From assembly GCF_016862675.1 (NCBI RefSeq), contig NZ_BONK01000002.1, forward strand, positions 1 to 64,000: a stretch of DNA of 64,000 bases. Reading direction: 5' to 3'. The DNA comes from Cellulomonas chitinilytica (GTDB lineage Bacteria; Actinomycetota; Actinomycetes; Actinomycetales; Cellulomonadaceae). A program made the position numbers and the translations under genes. The notes beneath the pieces were generated by a model, which worked only from the letters and a program-made list of their open reading frames with translations, was not told where the DNA came from and made no database searches. Below, one piece after another: positions 54,801 through 63,458 of this stretch; the first letter of the stretch is position 1; every line of letters starts with the position of its first letter.

Positions 54801-54843
54801 CGGCCAGGCTGCCGCCACGCCCGTCGGCGGTCGCGGTGCTCAT
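51796..54843 (-). CDS. glnE: Bifunctional glutamine synthetase adenylyltransferase/deadenylase
   Basis: GlnE adds AMP to, and removes it from, glutamine synthetase in response to nitrogen. The 1015 residues hold two nucleotidyltransferase domains. The N-terminal deadenylase domain (about residues 70-430) has VIGMGKGGGRELNYVSDVDVVYV with the metal aspartates. The C-terminal adenylylase domain (about 560-1000) has IVAMGRLGGREVGYSSDADVLFV. The helical RGGISDVEWTVQLLQL motifs follow each. Target: Tyr402 of GlnA1. It lies 34 bases after glnA2 with GGAGG upstream. Confidence 0.97.
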   Translation of the reverse strand: MSTATADGRGGSLAGRLTRAGVTDVARAERMLADAALLEVLPDAAAVLAPPLADVADPDQALLTLAKLAGAVRSSPAEQALLREILEQDDERRARLLAVAGASVALGDTLVAHPANLHVLADSEPALGVPVADVRAELLRAVGADPRAAVPVAAHGGREGTDAMRRAYRTRLLRVAAADLTSRDPLSRLPGVAAALADLAGAALEAALAVARADLDDHGAGVRLAVIGMGKGGGRELNYVSDVDVVYVAEPVDGVDESEALAVGARLAAGLARVCSTSSGEPALWPVDAALRPEGKDGPLVRTLASHKAYYERWAKTWEFQALLKARPLAGDAALGDEYVAMTQPFVWAAVQRDHFVEDSQAMRRRVEQHVPAAEADRQLKLGVGGLRDVEFTVQLLQLVHGRADDSIRSSSTLTALAALAAGGYVGREHAAQLAVCYRLLRVLEHRIQLYRMRRTHLMPTAEADLRRLARSIGMRAEGPDGLVDRWRTVRRDVRRLHEELFYRPLLPATAQLSAEEASLAPDAARARLAAIGYRDPAGSMRHIAALTEGVSRRAAIQRQLLPVMLGWFADGPDPDGGLLAFRRLSEELGTTHWYLKLLRDSGTVAQRLARVLSTSRYVADALTRSPESVTWLAEDSELEPRTHARLSAEADAVLTRAHERVPAVTALRGLRRRELARTAAADVLDVVTGTGASQSLTVAADVVLAGTLRVALWEARQARLLDEDPTRMLIVAMGRLGGREVGYSSDADVLFVHDPLPGVDAVLAQEFALSVATEVRALLGAVGPEPVLAVDADLRPEGRNGPLVRSFDSYAEYYARWSSPWESQALLRARPVAGDDGLAGRFVELVAPLRYPAGGIDAATVREVRRIKARVESERLPRGVDPARHLKLGRGGISDVEWTVQLLQLLHAHDVPDLRTTGTLDALGAAERAGLLDADDARVLADAWLLASRVRDANVLWSGRPEGAHADVLPHDRQALAGVARVMGYPAGSAGELEEDYLRTARRARAVVERVFYG

Positions 54844-54877
54844 CGGGCCCCCTCCGGGCCCACGTCGGCGGCCCGCC

Positions 54878-56215
54878 TCACAGCACCGGCAGGAACCGCC
54901 GCAGCTCGTACGGCGTCACCTGGGCGCGGTACTCGTCCCACTCCTGCCGCTTGTTGCGCAGGAAGTAGTCGAAGACGTGCTCCCCGAGCGTCTCGGCGAC
55001 GAGCTCCGACTTCTCCATCACCGCGATGGCCGACTCGAGGGACGTGGGCAGCGGCTCGATGCCGAGCGCGCGCCGCTCCGCGTCGGTGAGCTCCCACACG
55101 TCGTCCTCGGCGCCCTCGGGCAGCTCGTACCCCTCCTCGATGCCCTTGAGGCCGGCGGCGAGCATGACCGCGAAGGCCAGGTACGGGTTGGTCGCGGAGT
55201 CCACCGCGCGGTACTCGATGCGGCTCGAGTTGCCCTTGCCCGGCTTGTACATGGGGACGCGGACGAGCGCGGAGCGGTTGTTGTGGCCCCAGCAGATGTA
55301 GCTCGGCGCCTCGGCGCCGCCCCACAGGCGCTTGTACGAGTTCACGAACTGGTTGGTCACGGCCGTGACCTCGGCGGCGTGCCGCAGCAGGCCCGCGATG
55401 AACGAGCGGGCCGTCTTGGACAGCTCGAGGTGCCCGCCGGGCTCGTGGAACGCGTTGCGGTCGCCCTCGAACAGCGACAGGTGCGTGTGCATGCCGGACC
55501 CGGGCTGGTCGGACAGCGGCTTCGGCATGAAGGACGCGAACACGCCCTGCTCGAGCGCGACCTCCTTGACGACCGTGCGGAACGTCATGATGTTGTCCGC
55601 CGTGGTCAGGGCGTCGGCGTAGCGCAGGTCGATCTCGTTCTGGCCCGGGCCGGCCTCGTGGTGGGAGAACTCCACCGAGATGCCCATGGACTCGAGCATC
55701 GTGATGGCGGCGCGCCGGAAGTCGTGCGCGGTGCCGCGCGGCACGTGGTCGAAGTAGCCGCCCTGGTCGACCGGGACCAGCGGCACCGACGGGTCGGCGG
55801 GTGCCTCGAACAGGTAGAACTCGACCTCGGGGTGCGTGTAGAACGTGAACCCCTGGTCGCTCGCCTTCGACAGCGCCCGCTTGAGCACGTTGCGCGAGTC
55901 CGCGAGCGACGGCTCGCCGTCGGGCGTCAGCAGGTCGCAGAACATGCGGGCGGTGCCGTGCCGCTCGCCGCGCCAGGGCAGCACCTGGAACGTCGTGGGG
56001 TCCGGCTTGGCGATCATGTCCGCCTCGTAGACGCGGGTCAGGCCCTCGATCGCGCTGCCGTCGAACCCGATGCCCTCGGAGAACGCGGCCTCGAGCTCGG
56101 CGGGGGCGACCGCCACCGACTTCAGGATCCCGAGCACGTCGGTGAACCAGAGGCGGATGAAGCGGATGTCCCGCTCCTCGACCGTGCGGAGCACGAACTC
56201 CTGCTGCCTGTCCAT
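54878..56215 (-). CDS. glnA2: Glutamine synthetase, GlnA2-type
   Basis: This is a second glutamine synthetase-family enzyme, 445 residues, shorter than GlnA1. It has the beta-grasp region (IRFIRLWFTDVLGILKSV), EVEFYLFE, GSGMHTHLSLF, NRSALVRVP and the C-terminal GYELPEGAEDDVWEL. The last replaces the DLYELPPEE adenylylation site, so GlnE should not act on it. In Streptomyces, GlnA2-type enzymes can act on polyamines rather than ammonia, so glutamine synthesis cannot be assumed. ATG 56215 has an AGGA site 8 bases upstream. It is first of a glnA2-glnE pair. Confidence 0.95.
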   Translation of the reverse strand: MDRQQEFVLRTVEERDIRFIRLWFTDVLGILKSVAVAPAELEAAFSEGIGFDGSAIEGLTRVYEADMIAKPDPTTFQVLPWRGERHGTARMFCDLLTPDGEPSLADSRNVLKRALSKASDQGFTFYTHPEVEFYLFEAPADPSVPLVPVDQGGYFDHVPRGTAHDFRRAAITMLESMGISVEFSHHEAGPGQNEIDLRYADALTTADNIMTFRTVVKEVALEQGVFASFMPKPLSDQPGSGMHTHLSLFEGDRNAFHEPGGHLELSKTARSFIAGLLRHAAEVTAVTNQFVNSYKRLWGGAEAPSYICWGHNNRSALVRVPMYKPGKGNSSRIEYRAVDSATNPYLAFAVMLAAGLKGIEEGYELPEGAEDDVWELTDAERRALGIEPLPTSLESAIAVMEKSELVAETLGEHVFDYFLRNKRQEWDEYRAQVTPYELRRFLPVL

Positions 56216-56295
56216 GCGGCACATCCTGCCCCATCGAGGGGTCCGGACGGCGTCACGTCCGTGGATGCGTCGCGGCAGGTCGTGCGGGCGTTGAC

Positions 56296-56301
56296 TAGGC
56301 T
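56296..56301 (+). promoter_or_regulatory. Leaderless -10 hexamer TAGGCT (nadE)
   Basis: TAGGCT ends 7 bases before the ATG at 56309; glnA2 starts 93 bases away on the other strand. Confidence 0.55.
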
Positions 56302-56308
56302 CGACGCC

Positions 56309-57997
56309 ATGCCCGCACCACGCATCGCCCTGGCACAGATCGACACGTGCGTGGGGGACGTCGACGCGAACGCCGCCGCCGTGCTGGCGTGGGCGCGGCG
56401 GGCCGCCGACGAGGGCGCGGACCTGGTCGTCTTCCCGGAGATGACGGTCACGGGGTACCCGATCGAGGACCTCGCCCTGCGGGCGTCGTTCCGCCGGGGC
56501 GCCGAGGCCGCCCTGCAGCGGACCGCCGCCGAGCTGGAGGCCGCCGGGCTCGGCGAGCTCGCCGTCCTCGTCGGGACGGTCGGCGAGCGCACGCTGGCAC
56601 CGACCGGCGACCAGGACGCCCCGCAGGGCGCACGCCGCCCGACGAACCAGGCCGTGCTGCTGCAGCACGGCCAGGTGCAGGCGCGCTACGACAAGCACCA
56701 CCTGCCGAACTACGGCGTGTTCGACGAGTTCCGCATCTTCACGCCCGGCGACGACCTGTGCGTCGTCGACGTGCGGGGGCGGCGCGTCGGCGTCGTCGTC
56801 TGCGAGGACATCTGGCAGGACGGCGGTCCCGTCTCGCAGATGGACGAGGCCGAGGTCGAGCTGCTCGTGGTCCTCAACGGGTCGCCGTACGAGGAGGGCA
56901 AGGGGCACGTCCGCGTCGAGCTCGCGACCCGACGGGCCGGCGAGGTCCGCGCCCCCGTCGCGTACGTGAACCTCGTCGGCGGCCAGGACGACCTGGTGTT
57001 CGACGGCGGCTCGTTCGTCGTCGGCGTCGACGGCACCGTGCTGGCGAGCGCACCGCAGTTCGTCGAGCACCTGCTGCTGTGGGACCTGCCCGAGAGGGGC
57101 GCGCCACCGCAGCCCGGTGCGCTCGCCGAGCCGCTGAGCGCCGACGAGGAGGTCTACCGCGCGATCGTCCTCGGGCTGGCCGACTACGTGCGCAAGAACG
57201 GCTTCCGGTCGGTGCTGCTCGGGCTGTCGGGCGGCATCGACTCGGCGCTGACCGCGACGATCGCGGCGGACGCGGTCGGCGGCCAGAACGTGGTCGGCGT
57301 CTCGATGCCGTCGGCGTACTCCTCGGAGCACAGCAAGGACGACGCGGCGGACCTGGCCAAGCGCCTCGGCGCGGACTACCGCGTCCAGCCGATCGGGCCG
57401 ATCGTCGAGGCGTTCCGCGGCGAGCTCGAGATCGAGGGCGTGACGGAGGAGAACCTGCAGGCTCGCGTCCGCGGCGTGCTGCTCATGGCGCTGTCGAACC
57501 GCGAGGGCCACCTCGTCATCGCGCCCGGCAACAAGTCGGAGCTCGCGACCGGCTACGCCACGATCTACGACGCGGGCAGCATCGGCGGGTTCGCGCCGCT
57601 CAAGGACGTCGACAAGTCGCGCGTGTGGGCGCTCGCCCGGTGGCGCAACAACGCGGCGCTCGACGGCGTGTTCGGTCCCGACGAGCTGCCGCCCATCCCC
57701 GAGTCGTCGATCACCAAGCCGCCCTCGGCGGAGCTGCGGCCCGGCCAGCTGGACCAGGACTCGCTGCCGCCGTACGCCCTGCTCGACGAGGTGCTGGACG
57801 CCTACGTCGAGAACGCCGAGGGACGGGCCGAGCTCCTCGCCCGCGGGTTCGACCCCGCCGTCGTGGACAAGGTCCTCGCCCTCGTCGACCGCGCCGAGTG
57901 GAAGCGCCGGCAGTACCCGCTCGGACCCAAGGTCACGGCGCTCGCGTTCGGGCGTGACCGCCGGCTGCCCGTCACCACCCGGTGGCGTGAGCCCTGA
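56309..57997 (+). CDS. nadE: Glutamine-dependent NAD+ synthetase
   Basis: This is the last step of NAD synthesis: amidation of deamido-NAD with ammonia from glutamine. The 562 residues combine an N-terminal nitrilase-type glutaminase domain (about 1-260) with the Glu in VVFPEMTVTGYP, Lys in YDKHHLPNYGVFDE and Cys in VVVCEDIW, and a C-terminal synthetase with the P-loop LGLSGGIDSALTA. It is of the shorter glutamine-dependent type. It is leaderless by its promoter. NadA is encoded near 8 kb. Confidence 0.96.
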   Translation: MPAPRIALAQIDTCVGDVDANAAAVLAWARRAADEGADLVVFPEMTVTGYPIEDLALRASFRRGAEAALQRTAAELEAAGLGELAVLVGTVGERTLAPTGDQDAPQGARRPTNQAVLLQHGQVQARYDKHHLPNYGVFDEFRIFTPGDDLCVVDVRGRRVGVVVCEDIWQDGGPVSQMDEAEVELLVVLNGSPYEEGKGHVRVELATRRAGEVRAPVAYVNLVGGQDDLVFDGGSFVVGVDGTVLASAPQFVEHLLLWDLPERGAPPQPGALAEPLSADEEVYRAIVLGLADYVRKNGFRSVLLGLSGGIDSALTATIAADAVGGQNVVGVSMPSAYSSEHSKDDAADLAKRLGADYRVQPIGPIVEAFRGELEIEGVTEENLQARVRGVLLMALSNREGHLVIAPGNKSELATGYATIYDAGSIGGFAPLKDVDKSRVWALARWRNNAALDGVFGPDELPPIPESSITKPPSAELRPGQLDQDSLPPYALLDEVLDAYVENAEGRAELLARGFDPAVVDKVLALVDRAEWKRRQYPLGPKVTALAFGRDRRLPVTTRWREP

Positions 57998-58048
57998 CCT
58001 GCCGCTGACCCCGCGATCGCACCCGCACGACACCCAGGAGCACCCTCG

Positions 58049-58861
58049 ATGAGCCAGACCCCCAAGCGCGTGCGCGTGCACCACCTGCGCGAGGCCAAGG
58101 AGCGCGGCGAGCGCCTGACCATGCTCACGGCGTACGACGCCGTGACGGCCGCGATCTTCGACGCCGCGGGCGTCGACATGCTGCTGGTCGGCGACTCGAT
58201 CGGGAACACCATGCACGGGCACACGACGACGCTGCCGGTCACGGTCGACGACATGATCCCGGCGGGCCGGGCCGTCGCCCGCGCCGCGCACCGGGCGTTC
58301 GTCGTCGTCGACCTGCCGTTCGGGTCGTACGAGGCGGGCCCGACGCAGGCGCTCGAGACCGCGGTGCGGGTCATGAAGGAGACCGGTGCGGCGGCGGTGA
58401 AGTTCGAGGGCGGCAAGCGGGTCGTCCCGCAGATCAAGGCGCTGACGGACGCGGGCATCCCCGTGGTGGGCCACCTCGGGTACACGCCGCAGTCGGAGCA
58501 CCTGCTCGGCGGGCCGCGCGTGCAGGGCCGGGGCGACCTGGCCGCCGAGCACCTGAGCGAGGACGCCGTCGCGATCGCCGAGGCCGGTGCCGTGGCGGTG
58601 GTGCTCGAGATGGTGCCGGCGCCCGTCGCCGAGCAGATCACCGAGATCCTCCACGTGCCGACCATCGGCATCGGCGCGGGTGCGGGCTGCGACGGGCAGG
58701 TGCTCGTGTGGGTCGACATGGCAGGCATGACCGACTGGTCGCCGCGGTTCGCGAAGCGGTTCGGCGAGGTCGGCGCGGCCCTCCGGGCGGCGGCCACGGC
58801 CTACGTCGACGAGGTGCGCGCCGGCACGTTCCCCGACGCGGACCACCAGTTCGAGAAGTGA
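58049..58861 (+). CDS. panB: 3-methyl-2-oxobutanoate hydroxymethyltransferase
   Basis: PanB makes ketopantoate from 2-oxoisovalerate and methylene-tetrahydrofolate in pantothenate synthesis. The 270-residue (alpha/beta)8 enzyme has [32 protein letters not shown] with the metal Asp, [25 protein letters not shown] and [12 protein letters not shown] with the catalytic Glu. An AGGAG site precedes the ATG. Its stop codon overlaps the next gene by 4 bases. No panC or panD is near. Confidence 0.97.
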   Translation: MSQTPKRVRVHHLREAKERGERLTMLTAYDAVTAAIFDAAGVDMLLVGDSIGNTMHGHTTTLPVTVDDMIPAGRAVARAAHRAFVVVDLPFGSYEAGPTQALETAVRVMKETGAAAVKFEGGKRVVPQIKALTDAGIPVVGHLGYTPQSEHLLGGPRVQGRGDLAAEHLSEDAVAIAEAGAVAVVLEMVPAPVAEQITEILHVPTIGIGAGAGCDGQVLVWVDMAGMTDWSPRFAKRFGEVGAALRAAATAYVDEVRAGTFPDADHQFEK

Positions 58862-59844
58862 GCCCCGGCCGGGTCGCGACCTGGGCGGCGGCCGTCGTCG
58901 TGGCAGCGGTCGGCGTGGGGCTCGCCGTGCCGTTGCTTCCCGGTGTGTTCCCGGTCGCGCAGCTCGTCGCGTTCCGGGCGGTGCTCGCCCTGGCAGGTGT
59001 CGCCGGTGCGCTCGTGCTGCTGGCGGTGCCGGCGGTGCGTCGCCGGACCGTCCCGCTGGCCGCAGCTCTCGCGCTCGGAGCCGTCGCCCAGGCCACGGTG
59101 CTCGTCGCACGGACCGTCCCGACCGCTCCCCCGGCCGCCGTCGCCGCCGCCGGGACGTCGGGCACGACCGGCGACGTCGTCGTCCTGTCGTTCAACACCC
59201 TGGACACGGTGCCCGCGGCGACGCTCGCCGACCTCGCGCTGGACGTGCACGCCGACGTCCTCGTCCTGCCCGAGACGTCACGGAGGACCGCCCTCGCCAC
59301 CGCGGCCCTGCTCGGCGCGGCCGGCGAGCCGATGCAGGTGCACGAGGCCGCCGGGAGCGTCCCGTGGATCTCGGGGACCTCCCTGCTCGTCTCCCCCGAG
59401 GTCGGGAGCTACCCGGACGCCACCGACCTGCCGACCCGGCTCGGGGGTGTCGTCGCGGTCCCGGAGGACGGCACCGACCCGACGATCGTCGCGGCCCACC
59501 CGCTCGCTCCCGGTCGACGGTCGGCGATGCCGGCGTGGAGGTCGGAGACCGCCGCGGTCGCCGCCCGGTGCGCGTCCACGCCCGGCGCGATCGTCGCCGG
59601 CGACCTCAACGCGACCCTCGACCACCCCGGCCTGCAGGACCTCGGCCCGTGCGTCGACGCGGCGCGGGCCGCCGGCGAGGCGTGGCGCGGCACCTGGCCC
59701 TCGTCCGCGCCGAGCGTCCTGGCCGCCCCCATCGACCACGTCCTCGTCGACGGGCGGGCGTGGCGGGTCACCGGGTTCGAGGTGCTCGGCCGCACCGGCG
59801 GCAGCGACCACCGGCCGGTCGTCGCCCACCTCGCCCGACGCTGA
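58858..59844 (+). CDS. Endonuclease/exonuclease/phosphatase-fold membrane protein
   Basis: The 328-residue protein has three N-terminal helices ([58 protein letters not shown]) and an extracytoplasmic catalytic domain of the DNase I-like fold. The motifs are [17 protein letters not shown] with the metal Glu, [12 protein letters not shown] with Asp and Asn, IDHVLVD and [12 protein letters not shown] with the Asp-His pair. Such proteins act on phosphodiesters or phosphomonoesters; the substrate is unknown. The GTG overlaps panB. Confidence 0.88.
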   Translation: MSPGRVATWAAAVVVAAVGVGLAVPLLPGVFPVAQLVAFRAVLALAGVAGALVLLAVPAVRRRTVPLAAALALGAVAQATVLVARTVPTAPPAAVAAAGTSGTTGDVVVLSFNTLDTVPAATLADLALDVHADVLVLPETSRRTALATAALLGAAGEPMQVHEAAGSVPWISGTSLLVSPEVGSYPDATDLPTRLGGVVAVPEDGTDPTIVAAHPLAPGRRSAMPAWRSETAAVAARCASTPGAIVAGDLNATLDHPGLQDLGPCVDAARAAGEAWRGTWPSSAPSVLAAPIDHVLVDGRAWRVTGFEVLGRTGGSDHRPVVAHLARR

Positions 59845-59849
59845 CCGCC

Positions 59850-60020
59850 TCAGCGCTGCCGGTCCTCGTCCTCCCACGCCTTGTTCCGCTCCTTCGCGAT
59901 CTCGATCGCGCGAGCCGCGTCCTCCCGGGTCGGGTACGGGCCCATGAGCTTCGACGCGACGCTCTGCTTGCCCTCCTCGACCTCGTGGGTCTCGGTGTTG
60001 TACCAGTACTCCGTCGCCAT
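59850..60020 (-). CDS. SPOR-like small protein
   Basis: The 56-residue soluble protein begins [20 protein letters not shown] and continues with [19 protein letters not shown]. This matches the short actinobacterial proteins annotated as SPOR-domain. AGGGAG lies 7 bases before the ATG. It lies between converging and diverging genes: the phosphatase gene ends 5 bases away and map starts 79 bases upstream on the other strand. Confidence 0.82.
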   Translation of the reverse strand: MATEYWYNTETHEVEEGKQSVASKLMGPYPTREDAARAIEIAKERNKAWEDEDRQR

Positions 60021-60085
60021 GGCGGACTCCCTTCGTCGAGGCCCGCGGGCGTCCGGGTCACCCGGGCGCTCCGCACTGCTTTCCG

Positions 60086-60091
60086 TAGACT
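60086..60091 (+). promoter_or_regulatory. Leaderless -10 hexamer TAGACT (map)
   Basis: TAGACT ends 7 bases before the ATG at 60099. Confidence 0.5.
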
Positions 60092-60098
60092 GCCAGGT

Positions 60099-60971
60099 AT
60101 GTCGACCGTGCACGCGCCTAGATCCGCCCTGGTCCCGGGCACGGTGAGCCCCCGCCGCCCCGTTCCCTCGACCATCGCCCGCCCGGAGTACGTCGGGCGT
60201 CCCGGGCCGGCCCCGTGGCTGGGCAGCAACGTGCTGGACGACGGGACGGTCGAGCTGGTCAGGGTCGCGGCGCGCATCGCCGCGCAGGCCCTCGAGGTCG
60301 TCGGCAAGGCCGTCGAGCCGGGCGTCACGACCGACGCGCTCGACGCGCTCGGCCACGAGTTCATGCTCGACCACGGGGCCTACCCGTCGACGCTCGGCTA
60401 CCGCGGCTTCCCGAAGTCGCTGTGCACCTCCGTCAACGAGGTCATCTGCCACGGGATCCCCGACTCGACCGTGATCGAGGACGGCGACATCGTCAACGTC
60501 GACGTCACCGCGTACATCGGCGGGGTGCACGGCGACAACAACGCCACGTTCCTCGCCGGGGACGTCGACGAGGAGTCCCGGCTGCTCGTCGAACGCACCC
60601 GGGAGGCCCTCCACCGGGCCATCAAGGCGGTCGCCCCGGGCCGCGAGATCAACGTCATCGGCCGGGTCATCGAGAAGTACGCCGCCCGGTTCGGGTACGG
60701 CGTGGTCCGCGACTACACCGGTCACGGTGTCGGTCCCGCGTTCCACACCGGGCTCGTCATCCCGCACTACGACGCGGCACCCGGGTACGACACGCTCATC
60801 GAGCCCGGCATGGTCTTCACCATCGAGCCGATGCTCAACCTCGGCACCCCCGACTGGGTCATGTGGGACGACGAGTGGACCGTCCTCACGGCCGACGGCA
60901 AGCGCAGCGCGCAGTTCGAGCACACACTGCTGGTCACCGACACCGGAGCGGAGATCCTGACACTGCCATGA
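60099..60971 (+). CDS. map: Methionine aminopeptidase, type I
   Basis: This enzyme removes the start methionine from nascent proteins and has two metal ions. The 290-residue protein has an N-terminal extension of about 40 residues with a Pro-rich, SH3-binding-like region ([18 protein letters not shown]), as in mycobacterial MapB. The pita-bread domain has metal ligands in [38 protein letters not shown] and [10 protein letters not shown]. Its stop overlaps ppgK. Confidence 0.96.
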   Translation: MSTVHAPRSALVPGTVSPRRPVPSTIARPEYVGRPGPAPWLGSNVLDDGTVELVRVAARIAAQALEVVGKAVEPGVTTDALDALGHEFMLDHGAYPSTLGYRGFPKSLCTSVNEVICHGIPDSTVIEDGDIVNVDVTAYIGGVHGDNNATFLAGDVDEESRLLVERTREALHRAIKAVAPGREINVIGRVIEKYAARFGYGVVRDYTGHGVGPAFHTGLVIPHYDAAPGYDTLIEPGMVFTIEPMLNLGTPDWVMWDDEWTVLTADGKRSAQFEHTLLVTDTGAEILTLP

Positions 60972-61738
60972 GCCACGACAAGAAGAAGCACGCCCTCGCG
61001 TTCGGCATCGACATCGGCGGCAGCGGCATCAAGGGCGCACCCGTCGACCTGTCGAAGGGTGAGTTCGCGAGCGACCGCAAGCGCATCCCGACGCCGTCGC
61101 CGTCGACCCCCGACGCCGTGTCCGCGACGGTCGCCGAGGTCGTCGAGTCGTTCGACCTCGACAAGGGTGTGCCCATCGGCGTGACGTTCCCCGCGGTGAT
61201 CCTGCACGGCGTCGCGCAGTCGGCCGCGAACGTCGACAAGTCGTGGATCGGCACGGACGTCGAGAAGGCCGTGCAGAAGGCGACCGGCCGCAAGGTGCTC
61301 GCGGTGAACGACGCCGACGCCGCCGGCTACGCCGAGGTCCGCTACGGCGCCGCGAAGGACGTCGACGGCGTCGTGCTCGTCGTCACGCTGGGCACCGGCA
61401 TCGGGTCGGCCCTGATCGTCGACGGGCATCTCGTGCCGAACACCGAGCTCGGGCACCTCGAGATCGACGGCCATGACGCCGAGTCGCGGGCCGCCGAGTC
61501 CGTGCGGGACCGCGAGGGCCTGGACTGGGCCGGCTGGGCCGAGCGTCTGCAGCGGTACTTCACGGTCGTCGAGAACCTGTTCTGGCCGGACCTCATCGTC
61601 GTCGGCGGCGGCGTCAGCAAGCACCACAAGGAGTTCCTGCCGCTGCTCGACATCCGCACCCGCATCATCCCCGCCGAGCTGCGCAACGCCGCGGGGATCG
61701 TCGGGGCGGCCGCGCTGGCCGCGGAGGCGCACGGCTGA
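60968..61738 (+). CDS. ppgK: Polyphosphate glucokinase
   Basis: PpgK phosphorylates glucose with polyphosphate (or ATP) and is characteristic of Actinobacteria. The 256 residues belong to the ROK group: [17 protein letters not shown] (phosphate 1), [29 protein letters not shown] (phosphate 2), ELGHLEIDG and [18 protein letters not shown] 60968 overlaps the map stop codon. The MBL gene begins 2 bases after its stop. Confidence 0.96.
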   Translation: MSHDKKKHALAFGIDIGGSGIKGAPVDLSKGEFASDRKRIPTPSPSTPDAVSATVAEVVESFDLDKGVPIGVTFPAVILHGVAQSAANVDKSWIGTDVEKAVQKATGRKVLAVNDADAAGYAEVRYGAAKDVDGVVLVVTLGTGIGSALIVDGHLVPNTELGHLEIDGHDAESRAAESVRDREGLDWAGWAERLQRYFTVVENLFWPDLIVVGGGVSKHHKEFLPLLDIRTRIIPAELRNAAGIVGAAALAAEAHG

Positions 61739-61740
61739 CG

Positions 61741-62583
61741 GTGCCGGGGACGGTGCCGGCCCACCCGCTCGTCGAGGTCGCCGACGGGGTCCACGTCGCG
61801 ACGAGCGCCGTGTACGCGACGACCTCGACGGTCGTCGTCGGCGGCGACGGCTCGTGCCTCGTCGTCGACCCCGGCGTCACGGCCCGGGAGGTCGCCGACC
61901 TGTCCGCCGCGGTGCGTGCGCACGGCTGGCGCCCGGTGGCGGTGTGGTCGACGCACGACCACTGGGACCACGCCCTCGACGGGCACGGGCTGCGTGACCT
62001 GCCCCGCTGGGCGGCGTGGGTGCAGCAGCCGGACTGGGTGGGTGCGGCCCGCGCCGCGCGCGACGGCGACGACGAGCTCGCGGCGTACGTGCGCGCCCAC
62101 CCCGGCCAGCGGGGAGCCGACCTCGTCCACGCGCCCCCGATGCCGCCACCCCTGACCGACGACGCCCCTGCCCCGGGTACCGGCTGGGCGCTCCTCGACT
62201 GGGACGGCCGCGAGGTCCGCGTGCTCACGCACGCCGCGCACGCCGCGGGTCACACCGCGCTGCACGTCGCCGACGCGGCGGTGCTCCTGGCCGGCGACCT
62301 GCTCTCGGACGTCGAGATCCCGCTCCTCGACGTCGACGCCGCCGACCCGGTCGGCGACTACACCGCGACGCTGGACCGCATCGACGCGCTCGACGACGTG
62401 CGCGTCGTCGTGCCGGGGCACGGAGCGGTGGGCGACGGTCCGGAGCTGGCCCGTCGGCTCGCGGCGGACCGTCGCTACCTCGACCGCCTCGTCGAGGTCG
62501 GCGCCGGCGCGGACGACCCGCGCCTGACGGCACCGTGGCTGACCCACGCCCACCACCGGCAGGCCGCCGCGACCCGCGCCTGA
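61741..62583 (+). CDS. MBL-fold metallohydrolase
   Basis: The 280-residue metallo-beta-lactamase-fold enzyme has the metal motif STHDHWDHALDG, a later His in AAHAAGHTALHV, the Asp in LAGDLLSDVEI and VVPGHGAVGDGPE. It lies 2 bases after ppgK and likely shares its transcript. Substrates of this group (glyoxalase II-like, lactonase) cannot be told from the sequence. Confidence 0.9.
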   Translation: MPGTVPAHPLVEVADGVHVATSAVYATTSTVVVGGDGSCLVVDPGVTAREVADLSAAVRAHGWRPVAVWSTHDHWDHALDGHGLRDLPRWAAWVQQPDWVGAARAARDGDDELAAYVRAHPGQRGADLVHAPPMPPPLTDDAPAPGTGWALLDWDGREVRVLTHAAHAAGHTALHVADAAVLLAGDLLSDVEIPLLDVDAADPVGDYTATLDRIDALDDVRVVVPGHGAVGDGPELARRLAADRRYLDRLVEVGAGADDPRLTAPWLTHAHHRQAAATRA

Positions 62584-62600
62584 CGTGTGACGATGGGTCG

Positions 62601-62894
62601 GTGCGCTGGGTGCTGCTCGTCGTCGCCGTGGTCGTCGTCCTCGTGGCGGTCGACCGCGCGGTGGCCCGTGGCTGGTTCGACCGCCGCCGGCCCCGCCCGT
62701 ACCGGCCCGCGGAGTCCTCCTCGGCGAGCGGCATGCTCGGCGACCTCGTCGAGCTGTTCCAGCCGAACCGCGTCCACCTCACCGCCGAGCAGGAACGCCA
62801 GCGCCTCGACATCCAGCACGCGGGCGACGCCGCACCGCCCGTCGACCTGGACGCCGGCACGGCCCGCGTCGACGGGCCACCACCGGTCGCGTGA
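62601..62894 (+). CDS. DUF6191-type small membrane protein
   Basis: The 97-residue protein has one N-terminal helix (WVLLVVAVVVVLVAVDRAV), a basic patch (RRRPRPYRP), and the conserved GMLGDLVELFQPNRVHLTAEQERQRLD split across about residues 47-75. This matches what I know of DUF6191, without a known role. The GTG lies 17 bases after the MBL stop. Confidence 0.78.
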   Translation: MRWVLLVVAVVVVLVAVDRAVARGWFDRRRPRPYRPAESSSASGMLGDLVELFQPNRVHLTAEQERQRLDIQHAGDAAPPVDLDAGTARVDGPPPVA

Positions 62895-62909
62895 CCTGCG
62901 GGGACCCCC

Positions 62910-62915
62910 TACCGT
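62910..62915 (+). promoter_or_regulatory. Leaderless -10 hexamer TACCGT (VOC gene)
   Basis: TACCGT ends 7 bases before the ATG at 62923. Confidence 0.5.
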
Positions 62916-62922
62916 GCCCTGC

Positions 62923-63339
62923 ATGACGCTCGCGGTCTCGCAGGTGACGATCGACTCACGCGATCCTGAGCGGCTCGCCCGCTGGTGGGCGGACGTCCTC
63001 GGGTGGCGGCTCGTCTGGGAGCCGGTGCCCGACGACGAGGAGATCGAGATCGCCCCGGTGGACGGGTCCGCGACCAACTGGCTGTTCGTCCGGGCCCCTG
63101 ACGAGAAGGCCGTGAAGAACCGCTGGCACCCCGACATCCGGCCGGGCGACGACTCGGACCAGGCGACCGAGCTGGCACGGCTCCTGACGCTCGGGGCGAC
63201 GCGTGTCGACATCGGGCAGGGCGACGTGCCGTGGCACGTGCTCGCCGACCCCGAGGGCAACGAGTTCTGCCTGCTCCACCGGACCGTGTCGGAGGCGGCG
63301 GCCGCGCTGGCGGCCGAGAGCACCGCCCCGCCGGCCTGA
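62923..63339 (+). CDS. VOC-family (glyoxalase-like) protein
   Basis: The 138-residue protein has two paired beta-alpha-beta-beta-beta modules. It starts VSQVTIDSRDPERLARWWADVLGWRLVW, split in the family as VTIDSRDPERLARWW and DVLGWRLV. The second module ends in HVLADPEGNEFCLLH with a metal-type Glu. The family is Glyoxalase_6-like with unknown substrate. It is probably leaderless. Confidence 0.88.
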   Translation: MTLAVSQVTIDSRDPERLARWWADVLGWRLVWEPVPDDEEIEIAPVDGSATNWLFVRAPDEKAVKNRWHPDIRPGDDSDQATELARLLTLGATRVDIGQGDVPWHVLADPEGNEFCLLHRTVSEAAAALAAESTAPPA

Positions 63340-63458
63340 CGACGACACGCACCACGATCAGGTGCCGAAGGTTCATCCGAGGGGACATCTCGGGTTAGAT
63401 GGTCCTGCTGGACCGAACGTCTGAAGCGGCGTACCGAGGCAGTGGGCCGGGGGGCCAC

